Origin: Bacteroidota bacterium
Lineage (GTDB): Bacteria; Bacteroidota; Bacteroidia; Bacteroidales; VadinHA17
Reading direction: 5' to 3'
Length of the DNA stretch: 8,335 nucleotides
NCBI GenBank assembly: GCA_030613125.1
Contig: JAUWMO010000149.1
Span: 1 to 8,335 of the forward strand
Shown here piece after piece: positions 1 through 6,002 of this stretch (position 1 is its first letter; each line of letters opens with the position of its first letter). The position numbers were made by a program, and so were the translations under genes. The notes below the pieces were generated by a model, which had not been told where the DNA came from, ran no database searches, and was given only the letters and a program-made list of their open reading frames with translations.

Positions 1-1
1 A

Positions 2-322
2 GAAAGAACTCTTTTTAGTAAACTTGACCTTATCCTTATTGGAGTGGAATTATTTTTTATAATTCATCTTTTTATGGGCTTTATGGCCTCGACGGAAGTG
101 CAGATAAATGCTGCGGAATTATTTCTGGGAGGTGAGTTTACGGTTTCTTTCTGGGTGTTTGTGATTGTTCTCGGCCTGATATTTCCGGCTGTTCTCGAAA
201 TACTTGAACTCAGAGGATATAAGGTCCCGGTTGCAGTTCCCGCAACTTTGATAATTTTTGGGGGATTGATATTTCGTTTTATTATGGTTGAAGCCGGACA
301 AATCACAAGATATTTGTATTAA
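2..322 (+). CDS. NrfD/PsrC-like membrane subunit, C-terminal fragment (5' end outside window)
   Basis: The reading frame is open from base 2 with no stop, so this is the last 106 residues of a longer protein. A GTG at 44 could be mistaken for its start. The fragment has about three hydrophobic segments (roughly residues 8-28, 45-66 and 75-94). It ends with FRFIMVEAGQ (residues 91-100) followed by ITRY, which resembles the C-terminus of NrfD/PsrC polytopic subunits. That family exchanges electrons with membrane quinones as the anchor of molybdopterin and iron-sulfur oxidoreductases such as polysulfide, thiosulfate, tetrathionate or nitrite reductases. The catalytic and Fe-S subunits would be expected upstream, outside the window. 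The next gene starts 28 bases downstream, so co-transcription with the sulfur genes is likely. The family call is fairly secure. The substrate is unknown, and polysulfide or thiosulfate is inferred only from the neighbours. Confidence 0.82.
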   Translation, partial: ERTLFSKLDLILIGVELFFIIHLFMGFMASTEVQINAAELFLGGEFTVSFWVFVIVLGLIFPAVLEILELRGYKVPVAVPATLIIFGGLIFRFIMVEAGQITRYLY

Positions 323-350
323 TTAAGAAAATAATTATCAGAAATATACT

Positions 351-887
351 ATGCAGATCAAAAATTTAGAAGAAAGAAGCAAGCAATACATCAACCCTTA
401 TTTCGGAGGTGTACTGCTGGGTTTGGTGTTGCTTCTCACAATTTTTATTACCGGACGGGGACTGGGTGCCAGTGGTGCGGTAAAAAGTACAGTGGTAGCA
501 ACGGTTGAAAAGATTGCTCCAACTTATGCTGAAAAGCAAGATTATTATGGAAAGTTTATAAGTGACGACAAACATCCTATGAATACCTGGCTGGTTTTTG
601 AGACTATTGGAATTTTTATCGGTGCATTCTTATCAGGAATATTTGCCGGCCGTGTTAAAAAATTCCATGTAGAGCATTCTCCAAAAATAACCCCAAAGAC
701 AAGATTGATCTTTGCAACTCTTGGAGGAGTATTATTTGGTATTGGATCTCAATTTGGAAGAGGTTGTACAAGTGGGGCTGCGTTGAGTGGAACGGCTACT
801 ATGGCTACTGCTGGATTCGTGGCAATGATAGCGATATTTGGAACAGGATATCTTGTCGCTTGGTTTTTCAGAAAACTTTGGATATAA
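351..887 (+). CDS. YeeE/YedE family sulfur transporter, half A
   Basis: This 178-residue integral membrane protein belongs to the YeeE/YedE (Sulf_transp) family, whose characterised full-length member TsuA takes up thiosulfate. Hydrophobic segments lie at about residues 18-35, 81-100, 119-134 and 152-173. The family hallmark is seen as GRGCTSGAALSG at residues 136-147, with the key cysteine at Cys139. A hydrophilic stretch at about 43-78 follows the first membrane segment. Full-length family members are about twice this size and contain two such pseudo-symmetric halves. Here the second half is a separate gene starting 53 bases downstream, so the two products probably assemble as a heteromer. 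The ATG at 351 is the natural start, 28 bases after the NrfD stop, with no clear ribosome-binding site. The transported species could be thiosulfate, sulfide or another sulfur compound, and the sequence does not say which. Confidence 0.88.
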   Translation: MQIKNLEERSKQYINPYFGGVLLGLVLLLTIFITGRGLGASGAVKSTVVATVEKIAPTYAEKQDYYGKFISDDKHPMNTWLVFETIGIFIGAFLSGIFAGRVKKFHVEHSPKITPKTRLIFATLGGVLFGIGSQFGRGCTSGAALSGTATMATAGFVAMIAIFGTGYLVAWFFRKLWI

Positions 888-940
888 CCGTTGTAATAAT
901 TTACGTTAAAAAAAACAAAATACTTTAAAAACTTTATATT

Positions 941-1531
941 ATGGGACCTTTAATAACACAAGGTTATATTGATCCGGAATGGAGCAACCTGATTGCATTA
1001 ATACTCGGGATTGGCTTTGGGTTTGTCCTGGAAGCCAGCGGATTTTCATCTTCAAGAAAACTTGCAGGAGTATTTTATGGTTATGATTTCACTGTTATAA
1101 GAGTGTTTATGACCGCGATAATGGTAACCCTTATCGGATTAGTATATTTTAACTATATGGTCTGGATCGATTTAACAAAAATATTTATACTCCCCACTTT
1201 TTTAACTTCTGTTATTGTTGGAGGGGTAATAATGGGATTTGGATTTGTTATGGGGGGGTATTGTCCCGGGACCAGTTTTACAGGTGTTGCAATAGGTAAA
1301 TTGGATGCTCTCTTTTTTACTGCAGGACTGTATATCGGGATATTTGTCTTTTCCTCGGCATTTCCACTAATCAAGGATATTTATTATGGTGGAGAACTTG
1401 GCCCGGTAACTTTAACAGATACATTTGGAATTTCAAAGGGGCTATTTACCTTTCTCTTTGTTTTAATGTCAATTGCAGCGTTTATTGTTACCTCTATTAT
1501 AAAGAAAAAAGTAAAGAAGGCAGAACTTTAA
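941..1531 (+). CDS. YeeE/YedE family sulfur transporter, half B
   Basis: This 196-residue polytopic membrane protein is the partner half of the preceding gene. Near the N-terminus it has GFGFVLEASGFSSSRKLAG (residues 25-43), a segment typical of the family. The cysteine motif GGYCPGTS lies at residues 105-112, with Cys108. Hydrophobic segments are at about 17-33, 52-72, 84-106, 122-141 and 167-187, and the tail is basic (KKKVKK). Together with Cys139 of half A, Cys108 would supply the paired membrane cysteines that in full-length homologues line the conduction path. A run of seven G at 1252-1258 sits just before the cysteine codon and is unusual in this AT-rich sequence, but the frame is intact. 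The rhodanese-like gene starts 41 bases downstream. The family is secure and the substrate is inferred. Confidence 0.88.
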   Translation: MGPLITQGYIDPEWSNLIALILGIGFGFVLEASGFSSSRKLAGVFYGYDFTVIRVFMTAIMVTLIGLVYFNYMVWIDLTKIFILPTFLTSVIVGGVIMGFGFVMGGYCPGTSFTGVAIGKLDALFFTAGLYIGIFVFSSAFPLIKDIYYGGELGPVTLTDTFGISKGLFTFLFVLMSIAAFIVTSIIKKKVKKAEL

Positions 1532-1572
1532 TAAATCATTGTTTTTGGTTATTGAAAGTAAGACTTAAGCAC

Positions 1573-2205
1573 ATGAATAAAAAATATATATTAGTAATCG
1601 CATTAGCGATGATTCTGGCAACAGGAGCCTTATTTCTTCCAGATAAGCAATTTACAAAAGAACTTTCTCCTGATAAATTGTTTTTTAAGATTAACAATCC
1701 TTCGAGATTTATAAGTACTGATATTATTGCAAAGAAAATTATTGATGGAGATCCTGCCTTGCAACTCATTGATGTCAGATCTTCAGACCAGTATAAAGCA
1801 TACTCTTTACCAGGAGCCTTAAATTTACCGCTTAAGGAGTTAATGGATTCATCTGGAAATATAAGTGATGAGTGGATAGATTATCTTGAAGTGGATGGAA
1901 TGAGTACTATTTTTTTCTCAAATGGTGATATTTGTGCTGATCAGGTCTGGATTTTATGTACCCGGTTGGGTTTAAAAAACATGTATGTAATGAAGGGAGG
2001 GCTTAATATGTGGGTAGAAACTATTCTTAAACCTCAGAGGCCGGCTGAATCAGCGTCAAGTGATGAGTTTGCACTTTTTGATTTCAGAAAGGGTGCTAGC
2101 CAGTACTTTAGAGGAGGATCGTTAGTAATTGAGTCAGAAGTTGCAGCTGAACCTGTACTTCAGGTCAGGAAAAAGAAAAAGACAGTAGTTGAAGGAGGGT
2201 GTTAA
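1573..2205 (+). CDS. Membrane-anchored rhodanese-like protein lacking the canonical catalytic cysteine
   Basis: I chose the ATG at 1573, giving 210 residues starting MNKKYILVIALAMILATGAL. An in-frame TTG at 1552 would only put seven residues before this hydrophobic N-terminal signal/anchor, which has no lipobox cysteine, so the rest should face the periplasm. A single rhodanese domain spans about residues 46-154, with LIDVRSSDQY (65-74), LPGALNLPL (79-87) and YVMKGGLNMW (138-147). In active rhodaneses a Cys-x-x-Gly loop follows the central beta strand. Here that loop reads FFSNGDICADQ (114-124): phenylalanine occupies the catalytic position and the nearest cysteine is Cys121. Other cysteines are Cys129 and the last residue, Cys210, which follows a basic segment (RKKKK, 199-203) and Glu-Gly-Gly. 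It is the last gene of the sulfur cluster, and the next gene converges on it. A sulfur-binding or relay role is more likely than classical sulfurtransferase catalysis. Confidence 0.85.
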   Translation: MNKKYILVIALAMILATGALFLPDKQFTKELSPDKLFFKINNPSRFISTDIIAKKIIDGDPALQLIDVRSSDQYKAYSLPGALNLPLKELMDSSGNISDEWIDYLEVDGMSTIFFSNGDICADQVWILCTRLGLKNMYVMKGGLNMWVETILKPQRPAESASSDEFALFDFRKGASQYFRGGSLVIESEVAAEPVLQVRKKKKTVVEGGC

Positions 2206-2247
2206 GCGAGTCGTTACAAATCGTATATGATCACAAAAGTTTCCTTC

Positions 2248-3000
2248 TTAATGGAATTTTTTTACTTGCTTAGCGAGATTATTGGCAAATACAAATTCAT
2301 TCAACTCTTTGTTATCTGTATGTAATATTTCATTATTGGTACCCTCCCAATATTTTTTGCCTTCATAAATAAAAATCACCATAGCACCAATTTCCATAAC
2401 TGAATTCATATCATGCGTATTCACTATAGTAGTTATATGAAATTCTTCTGTAATCTCTTTGATTAGATTGTCAATTACAATTGCAGTTTTAGGATCCAAT
2501 CCTGAATTTGGTTCGTCGCAGAAAAGATATTCTGGTTTTACGGCCATTGCTCTGGCAAGAGCCACTCTTTTTTTCATTCCCCCACTAATTTCAGATGGAT
2601 ATAAATGGTTGGCATTTATAATATTGACTCGGTTCAAACAAAAATTCACACGGTCCAGTTTTTCTTCATATGACATTTTAGTAAACATATTCAGAGGGTA
2701 CAGAATATTTTCTTCAACTGTGGCAGAATCAAAAAGAGCACCTCCCTGAAACATCATTCCAATTTTTTTTCTGATCTCTTTTTTTGCTGAAAAATTCAAT
2801 TTGTTAAAAATAATATCATCATATATCACCTCTCCTTCTTCAGGATCAAAAAGACCAATTAAGCATTTCAGGAAAACAGTTTTTCCTGACCCGCTTTGTC
2901 CGATAATCAAATTTGTTTTACCCTCTTCAAATTTGACTGATATGTTATCAAGTACTTTTAATTTACCAAAGTGTTTTGAAATATTTCTGGCTTCAATCAT
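2248..3000 (-). CDS. mlaF: MlaF-type ABC transporter ATPase (lipid transport)
   Basis: This 250-residue protein is a complete ABC ATPase. It has Walker A GQSGSGKT (residues 34-41), a Q-loop MMFQGGALFDS centred on Gln85, the signature ISGGM (138-142) preceded by YPSE, Walker B YLFCDEP with Asp162 and Glu163, a D-loop SGLDP (166-170) and the switch histidine His196 in NTHDM. The form of the Q-loop and the SGGMKKRVALARA run are characteristic of the Mla/Mkl group, which powers phospholipid movement between the inner and outer membranes through an MCE protein. The start ATG overlaps the stop of the upstream permease gene by ATGA, implying translational coupling. No MCE (MlaD) gene follows; the transcription unit instead runs into the convergent sulfur cluster. 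The final residues (QVKKFH) are basic. The family is secure; the lipid substrate is inferred from the family. Confidence 0.93.
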   Translation of the reverse strand: MIEARNISKHFGKLKVLDNISVKFEEGKTNLIIGQSGSGKTVFLKCLIGLFDPEEGEVIYDDIIFNKLNFSAKKEIRKKIGMMFQGGALFDSATVEENILYPLNMFTKMSYEEKLDRVNFCLNRVNIINANHLYPSEISGGMKKRVALARAMAVKPEYLFCDEPNSGLDPKTAIVIDNLIKEITEEFHITTIVNTHDMNSVMEIGAMVIFIYEGKKYWEGTNNEILHTDNKELNEFVFANNLAKQVKKFH

Positions 3001-3737
3001 GAGAGTAATAATTGAGTAAGTATCACATTGAACAGTAGTATCACAATACTGCTATAAACAACTGCCCGGGTACTTGATTTTCCCACTTCAAGTGAACCCC
3101 CACTTACAAAATAGCCATGATAAGAAGAAACTGAAGTGATTATGAATGCAAAAAAAACTGTTTTTATCATGGCATAAGTAATATAAAACGGTATAAAAGC
3201 ATATTGAATACCATATATGAAATCTTCTGACGAAACCACTCCTGTAGCCAAAACGGCAAGCCATCCGCCGAATACGCCTACGCTTATGCTAATCATTGTA
3301 AGCAGTGGATTAAAAATAACTGCAGCTAATATTTTTGGGAGAATCAGAAAACTGGCTGAATTAACACCCATAATTTCAAGAGCATCTATTTGTTCAGTCA
3401 CTCGCATTGTACCTAACTCTGAGGCAATACTGGAGCCAACTTTACCAGCTAAAATAAGTGCTATCATTGTTGAAGAGAATTCTAAAATTAATGAATCACG
3501 ACATCCAAGTCCGATCAGATACTTGGGAAGGAAAGGGTTTTCAGTATTATATGCAGTCTGAAGGGTGATGACCGCACCTATAAAGGTGGAAATAATTACT
3601 ACAATACCGATGGAATTTATGCCGATATTTTGAATTTCTATCATGAATTGCTTATAATAAACTTTCTTTTTTTCAGGCTTTGCGAACACCTTGAAAAGAA
3701 GCATAAAATATCTGCCAATATGAAAAAAAACATTCAT
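2997..3737 (-). CDS. mlaE: MlaE-type ABC transporter permease
   Basis: This 246-residue inner-membrane permease of the MlaE family is of ordinary length for the group. An amphipathic, basic N-terminal region (about residues 1-35, with KPEKKK) leads into membrane segments at about 42-60, 86-98, 130-165 and 176-202, plus a final one at 225-244. The family signature is clear: AGKVGSSIASELGTMRVTEQ (97-116) continuing to IDALEIMG, and near the end YHGYFVSGGSLEVG (206-219) before SSTRAVV. In the MlaFEDB complex the permease dimer binds the ATPase and passes lipids to or from an MCE ring. The start ATG at 3737 is the only good one at the expected position. It is the first gene of a two-gene unit, with its promoter presumably in the divergent region that follows it on the plus strand. 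Confidence 0.92.
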   Translation of the reverse strand: MNVFFHIGRYFMLLFKVFAKPEKKKVYYKQFMIEIQNIGINSIGIVVIISTFIGAVITLQTAYNTENPFLPKYLIGLGCRDSLILEFSSTMIALILAGKVGSSIASELGTMRVTEQIDALEIMGVNSASFLILPKILAAVIFNPLLTMISISVGVFGGWLAVLATGVVSSEDFIYGIQYAFIPFYITYAMIKTVFFAFIITSVSSYHGYFVSGGSLEVGKSSTRAVVYSSIVILLFNVILTQLLLS

Positions 3738-3978
3738 TTTCCTGATTCTGAATGTAAACTTACTAATTATTTAGGAATACCTAAGCCAATCTTTGATCTC
3801 AAGATTTTTTTATATTGCGAATAAAATAAAAGGTTGATACTTATAGTGAAATCAGATTGGAAAGAAGATTTGATGAATCTCGAAAAATCTTAATTTAAGA
3901 TTTTCATAAGAATTTAAAAGAAATTATTCTGGTGAAATTTTATTACCTTTAAGCTGGGTAAACAAATAAGTTATAATT
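3738..3978. promoter_or_regulatory. Divergent intergenic region between mlaE and manC
   Basis: This 241-base, very AT-rich stretch must hold the promoters for mlaE (leftward) and manC (rightward). I see no credible gene in it. Bacteroidota promoters use a -7 element TAnnTTTG with TTTG near -33, and only approximate matches are visible. For manC, TACCTTTA lies at 3944-3951. Alternatively TTTG at 3869-3872 is followed 18 bases later by TAATTTAA at 3891-3898. For mlaE, TAAGTTTA lies on the minus strand at 3755-3762. Three inverted repeats are present: TTAGG/CCTAA at 3771-3784, AATCTT/AAGATT at 3788-3806 followed by T-rich sequence, and a perfect 10-bp-arm palindrome at 3884-3904. That a divergent promoter region exists is inferred from gene orientation; the individual elements are weak. 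Confidence 0.5.
3884..3904. repeat. Perfect inverted repeat, 10-bp arms around one base
   Basis: The arms AAAATCTTAA and TTAAGATTTT flank a single central T, giving a perfect 21-base palindrome, 75 bases before the manC start. The inner half-sites AATCTT/AAGATT recur at 3788-3793 and 3801-3806. The symmetry and position fit an operator for a dimeric regulator. The low-GC stem makes it a poor RNA terminator. AT-rich sequence produces short palindromes by chance, but ten paired bases without a mismatch is notable. Confidence 0.5.
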
Positions 3979-5070
3979 ATGAATGCAAGGAATTTTTGTG
4001 TTATTATGGCTGGAGGAATTGGCAGCAGGTTTTGGCCTTTAAGCAGGACATCTAAACCAAAACAATTCCTTGATATTTTGGGTACAGGTAAAACTTTATT
4101 ACAGCAAACGGTTGACAGGTTTTTAACAATTTGTCCCCTTGAAAATATATTTATTGTTTCGAATCTTGAATATAATGATATTATTAGAGAACAATTACCT
4201 GATCTTGCTGGCTACCAGATTATGTTGGAGCCAATGCGGAAAAATACGGCACCTTGTATTGCTTATGCTAACTACAGGATAAAACAAATCAATCCGGAGG
4301 CCAATATAGTTGTAGCTCCCTCTGATCACCTGATTCTAAAAGAAAAGCAATTTATTGAGGTAATTGAAGAGGGATTAGAATTTATTCAAAATAATGAAGC
4401 TTTATTGACTTTGGGGATCCAACCAAATCGACCAGAGACAGGCTATGGATATATCCAGATAAATAAAGGAGTAATAGATAAAAAATATCCTAATTTAAAC
4501 AAGGTAAAAACCTTTACAGAAAAGCCGGATTATGATCTGGCAAAGATTTTTTTTGAAAGTGGTGAATTTTATTGGAACTCTGGAATTTTTTTATGGTCAC
4601 TGAAGTCAATTCAAACGGCATTTGAAAAATATTTAAGTGAAATTGCCTCCCTTTTTAATGAAATAGCCATTGGGTTGGATCCAAAAACAGAGGAAAAAGC
4701 AATATTATCTGCTTACTCTGATACCAGAAACATATCCATTGATTATGGAATAATGGAAAAAGCTGATAATGTATTTGTTCTTTGCTCAGACTTTGGATGG
4801 TCTGATCTTGGTGCCTGGAGTTCATTGTATGATCATTCCGGGAAGGACAGTGAGGGGAATGTAATCTTAGGCAATAACGTTATGATCTATGATTCTAAGA
4901 ATTGTATTGTTAACGCATGCGATGAGAAGTTAGTGGTTTTGCAGGGGCTGGAGGATTATATTGTAGTTGAAGCTGATAAAGTTCTTCTGATCTGTAAAAA
5001 GCAGGACGAACAGAAAATTAAACAGATTGTCAATGATGTTAAAATCAGAAAAGGTGATATATTTATATAA
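3979..5070 (+). CDS. manC: Mannose-1-phosphate guanylyltransferase (GDP-mannose pyrophosphorylase)
   Basis: This 363-residue cytoplasmic enzyme joins mannose-1-phosphate and GTP to make GDP-mannose, the donor for mannose, fucose and rhamnose-type sugars in surface polysaccharides and glycans. The nucleotidyltransferase signature GGIGSRFWPLSRTSKPKQF is at residues 12-30. It is followed by RKNTAPCIA (87-95), the metal/sugar-binding APSDH (113-117), the ETGYGYI loop (153-159), EKPD (181-184), FYWNSGIFLW (197-206), SIDYGIMEK (253-261) and FGWSDLGAW (272-280). The length matches the monofunctional form; the extra C-terminal phosphomannose isomerase (cupin) domain of the bifunctional ~480-residue enzymes is absent. 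The ATG at 3979 is directly before the nucleotide-binding strand, as usual. It stands alone on its strand and ends at a strong terminator shared with the convergent gld operon. It may serve polysaccharide or LPS synthesis, which is inference. Confidence 0.95.
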   Translation: MNARNFCVIMAGGIGSRFWPLSRTSKPKQFLDILGTGKTLLQQTVDRFLTICPLENIFIVSNLEYNDIIREQLPDLAGYQIMLEPMRKNTAPCIAYANYRIKQINPEANIVVAPSDHLILKEKQFIEVIEEGLEFIQNNEALLTLGIQPNRPETGYGYIQINKGVIDKKYPNLNKVKTFTEKPDYDLAKIFFESGEFYWNSGIFLWSLKSIQTAFEKYLSEIASLFNEIAIGLDPKTEEKAILSAYSDTRNISIDYGIMEKADNVFVLCSDFGWSDLGAWSSLYDHSGKDSEGNVILGNNVMIYDSKNCIVNACDEKLVVLQGLEDYIVVEADKVLLICKKQDEQKIKQIVNDVKIRKGDIFI

Positions 5071-5098
5071 AAAACGCCCGGGGAAACCGGGCGTTTTT
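5070..5098. terminator. Symmetrical rho-independent terminator between manC and gldN
   Basis: The arms AAAAACGCCCGG (5070-5081) and CCGGGCGTTTTT (5087-5098) pair perfectly over 12 bp around a five-base loop GGAAA. The GC core is flanked by A and T tracts, so the structure has a U-tract in both directions. The left arm begins in the manC stop codon, and the gldN stop codon lies 17 bases beyond the right arm. It should end transcription of both convergent units. Confidence 0.95.
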
Positions 5099-5114
5099 GT
5101 TAATGATTTAATTT

Positions 5115-5978
5115 TTAGTATTCCCAAAGGTCTTGTTCAAAGTTAAATATGAATTCCTTAATTTTTTCCGATTCAAGAAGTGCCCCTCTTCCGATCTCAT
5201 AATCAGTAACAGTGCGGTTATCATACACATTTGATTCTGCCAGTATAAAACTCTGGAACCGGCGCTGCAGAAACATATCATCGTAGGATATTCTGTGTGC
5301 ATCATTTCGACGATTAAATGCTTCGAAGTTGGCAAACGGTTTTCTGAATTGTCTGTACTTAATCCAGAACAATCTTCTTTTTTCAATTTGTCCGGTTTCC
5401 TTATTCAATGAGATCCGTATAGGACAAATTCCAATGACCCTAACCTGCAGGGAAGAAAGTTTGTTATCGAAATACCAAATTTCCTGAATTATAAACTGTT
5501 TAACTTCCGATGAAGTAACATCTGATTTTGCAATTTCCCACTGTCCTCTGCCACTACCATCCAGATCTTCTACCCAAACGGAATCAAAGTCTGCTCCAAA
5601 TTTGCTGTCAATATCAGCCTGAGTAATTTGTACAGTCATGTCATCTCCAATATCTGCATCATATGCATATATCTCTTCTCCCGACTTCAGGGTGTTAAGG
5701 ATAACATCAATAAGACTATACCAATCGCCCATGGGATGAGTAGGATAATAAAGAGGCTGATTCATTTTTTCCCTAAGATCAATCAAACGCCACACTTTTT
5801 TCGCCCACATAACATCTGCTTCACGCAAAGGTGGATAAGGAGCCGGATCTCTTTCCCCTCCCTGCTTCTTATAAATCCACTCTTCCCTGTTCTGGCCTTG
5901 TGATTGTCCCCAGACTTTATGAGTATATCCTGTGATCAAAATGATCAGGATCGAAAATATTCCAATGATCTTTTTCAT
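5115..5978 (-). CDS. gldN: GldN/PorN, type IX secretion and gliding motility protein
   Basis: This 287-residue exported protein is GldN (PorN), which joins the lipoprotein GldK (PorK) in the large periplasmic ring of the type IX secretion system under the outer membrane. Residues 1-24 form a signal peptide (MKK, hydrophobic core, VWG before QSQ). The mature part has the family's N-terminal region with READVMWAKKVWRLIDLREK (residues 52-71) and then MNQPLYYP. The C-terminal half carries FWIKYRQFRKPFANFEAFN and YDDMFLQRRFQSFILAESNV. It follows gldM by 24 bases and is the last gene of the operon, ending near the shared terminator. The length is usual for the family. The start ATG at 5978 is fixed by the signal peptide, with no clear Shine-Dalgarno upstream. 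Confidence 0.93.
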   Translation of the reverse strand: MKKIIGIFSILIILITGYTHKVWGQSQGQNREEWIYKKQGGERDPAPYPPLREADVMWAKKVWRLIDLREKMNQPLYYPTHPMGDWYSLIDVILNTLKSGEEIYAYDADIGDDMTVQITQADIDSKFGADFDSVWVEDLDGSGRGQWEIAKSDVTSSEVKQFIIQEIWYFDNKLSSLQVRVIGICPIRISLNKETGQIEKRRLFWIKYRQFRKPFANFEAFNRRNDAHRISYDDMFLQRRFQSFILAESNVYDNRTVTDYEIGRGALLESEKIKEFIFNFEQDLWEY

Positions 5979-6002
5979 AAGTCAAAACTTAATTATCAAA
6001 TT

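Noticed and set aside
44..322. Stand-alone 92-residue membrane protein starting at GTG 44
   Set aside because: The frame stays open to the left edge and the sequence is the C-terminus of an NrfD-type protein, so the GTG is an internal valine codon.
1552..1572. TTG at 1552 as start of the rhodanese-like gene
   Set aside because: It would only add seven residues before a typical signal/anchor. The ATG at 1573 gives a normal Met-Asn-Lys-Lys N-terminus.
2206..2275. Possible terminator between the rhodanese-like gene and mlaF (TTCC/GGAA followed by T-run)
   Set aside because: The stem is only about four base pairs with a long loop and lies inside mlaF coding sequence, so it is not a convincing terminator.
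3217..3561. 114-residue plus-strand reading frame
   Set aside because: It is the antisense shadow of mlaE, whose permease motifs are unambiguous.
3630..3824. 64-residue plus-strand reading frame reaching into the divergent intergenic region
   Set aside because: About half of it is antisense to the start of mlaE. It has no recognisable motif and no ribosome-binding site.
5108..5386. 92-residue minus-strand reading frame
   Set aside because: It lies wholly within the 3' part of gldN in another frame, and the GldN frame carries the conserved motifs.
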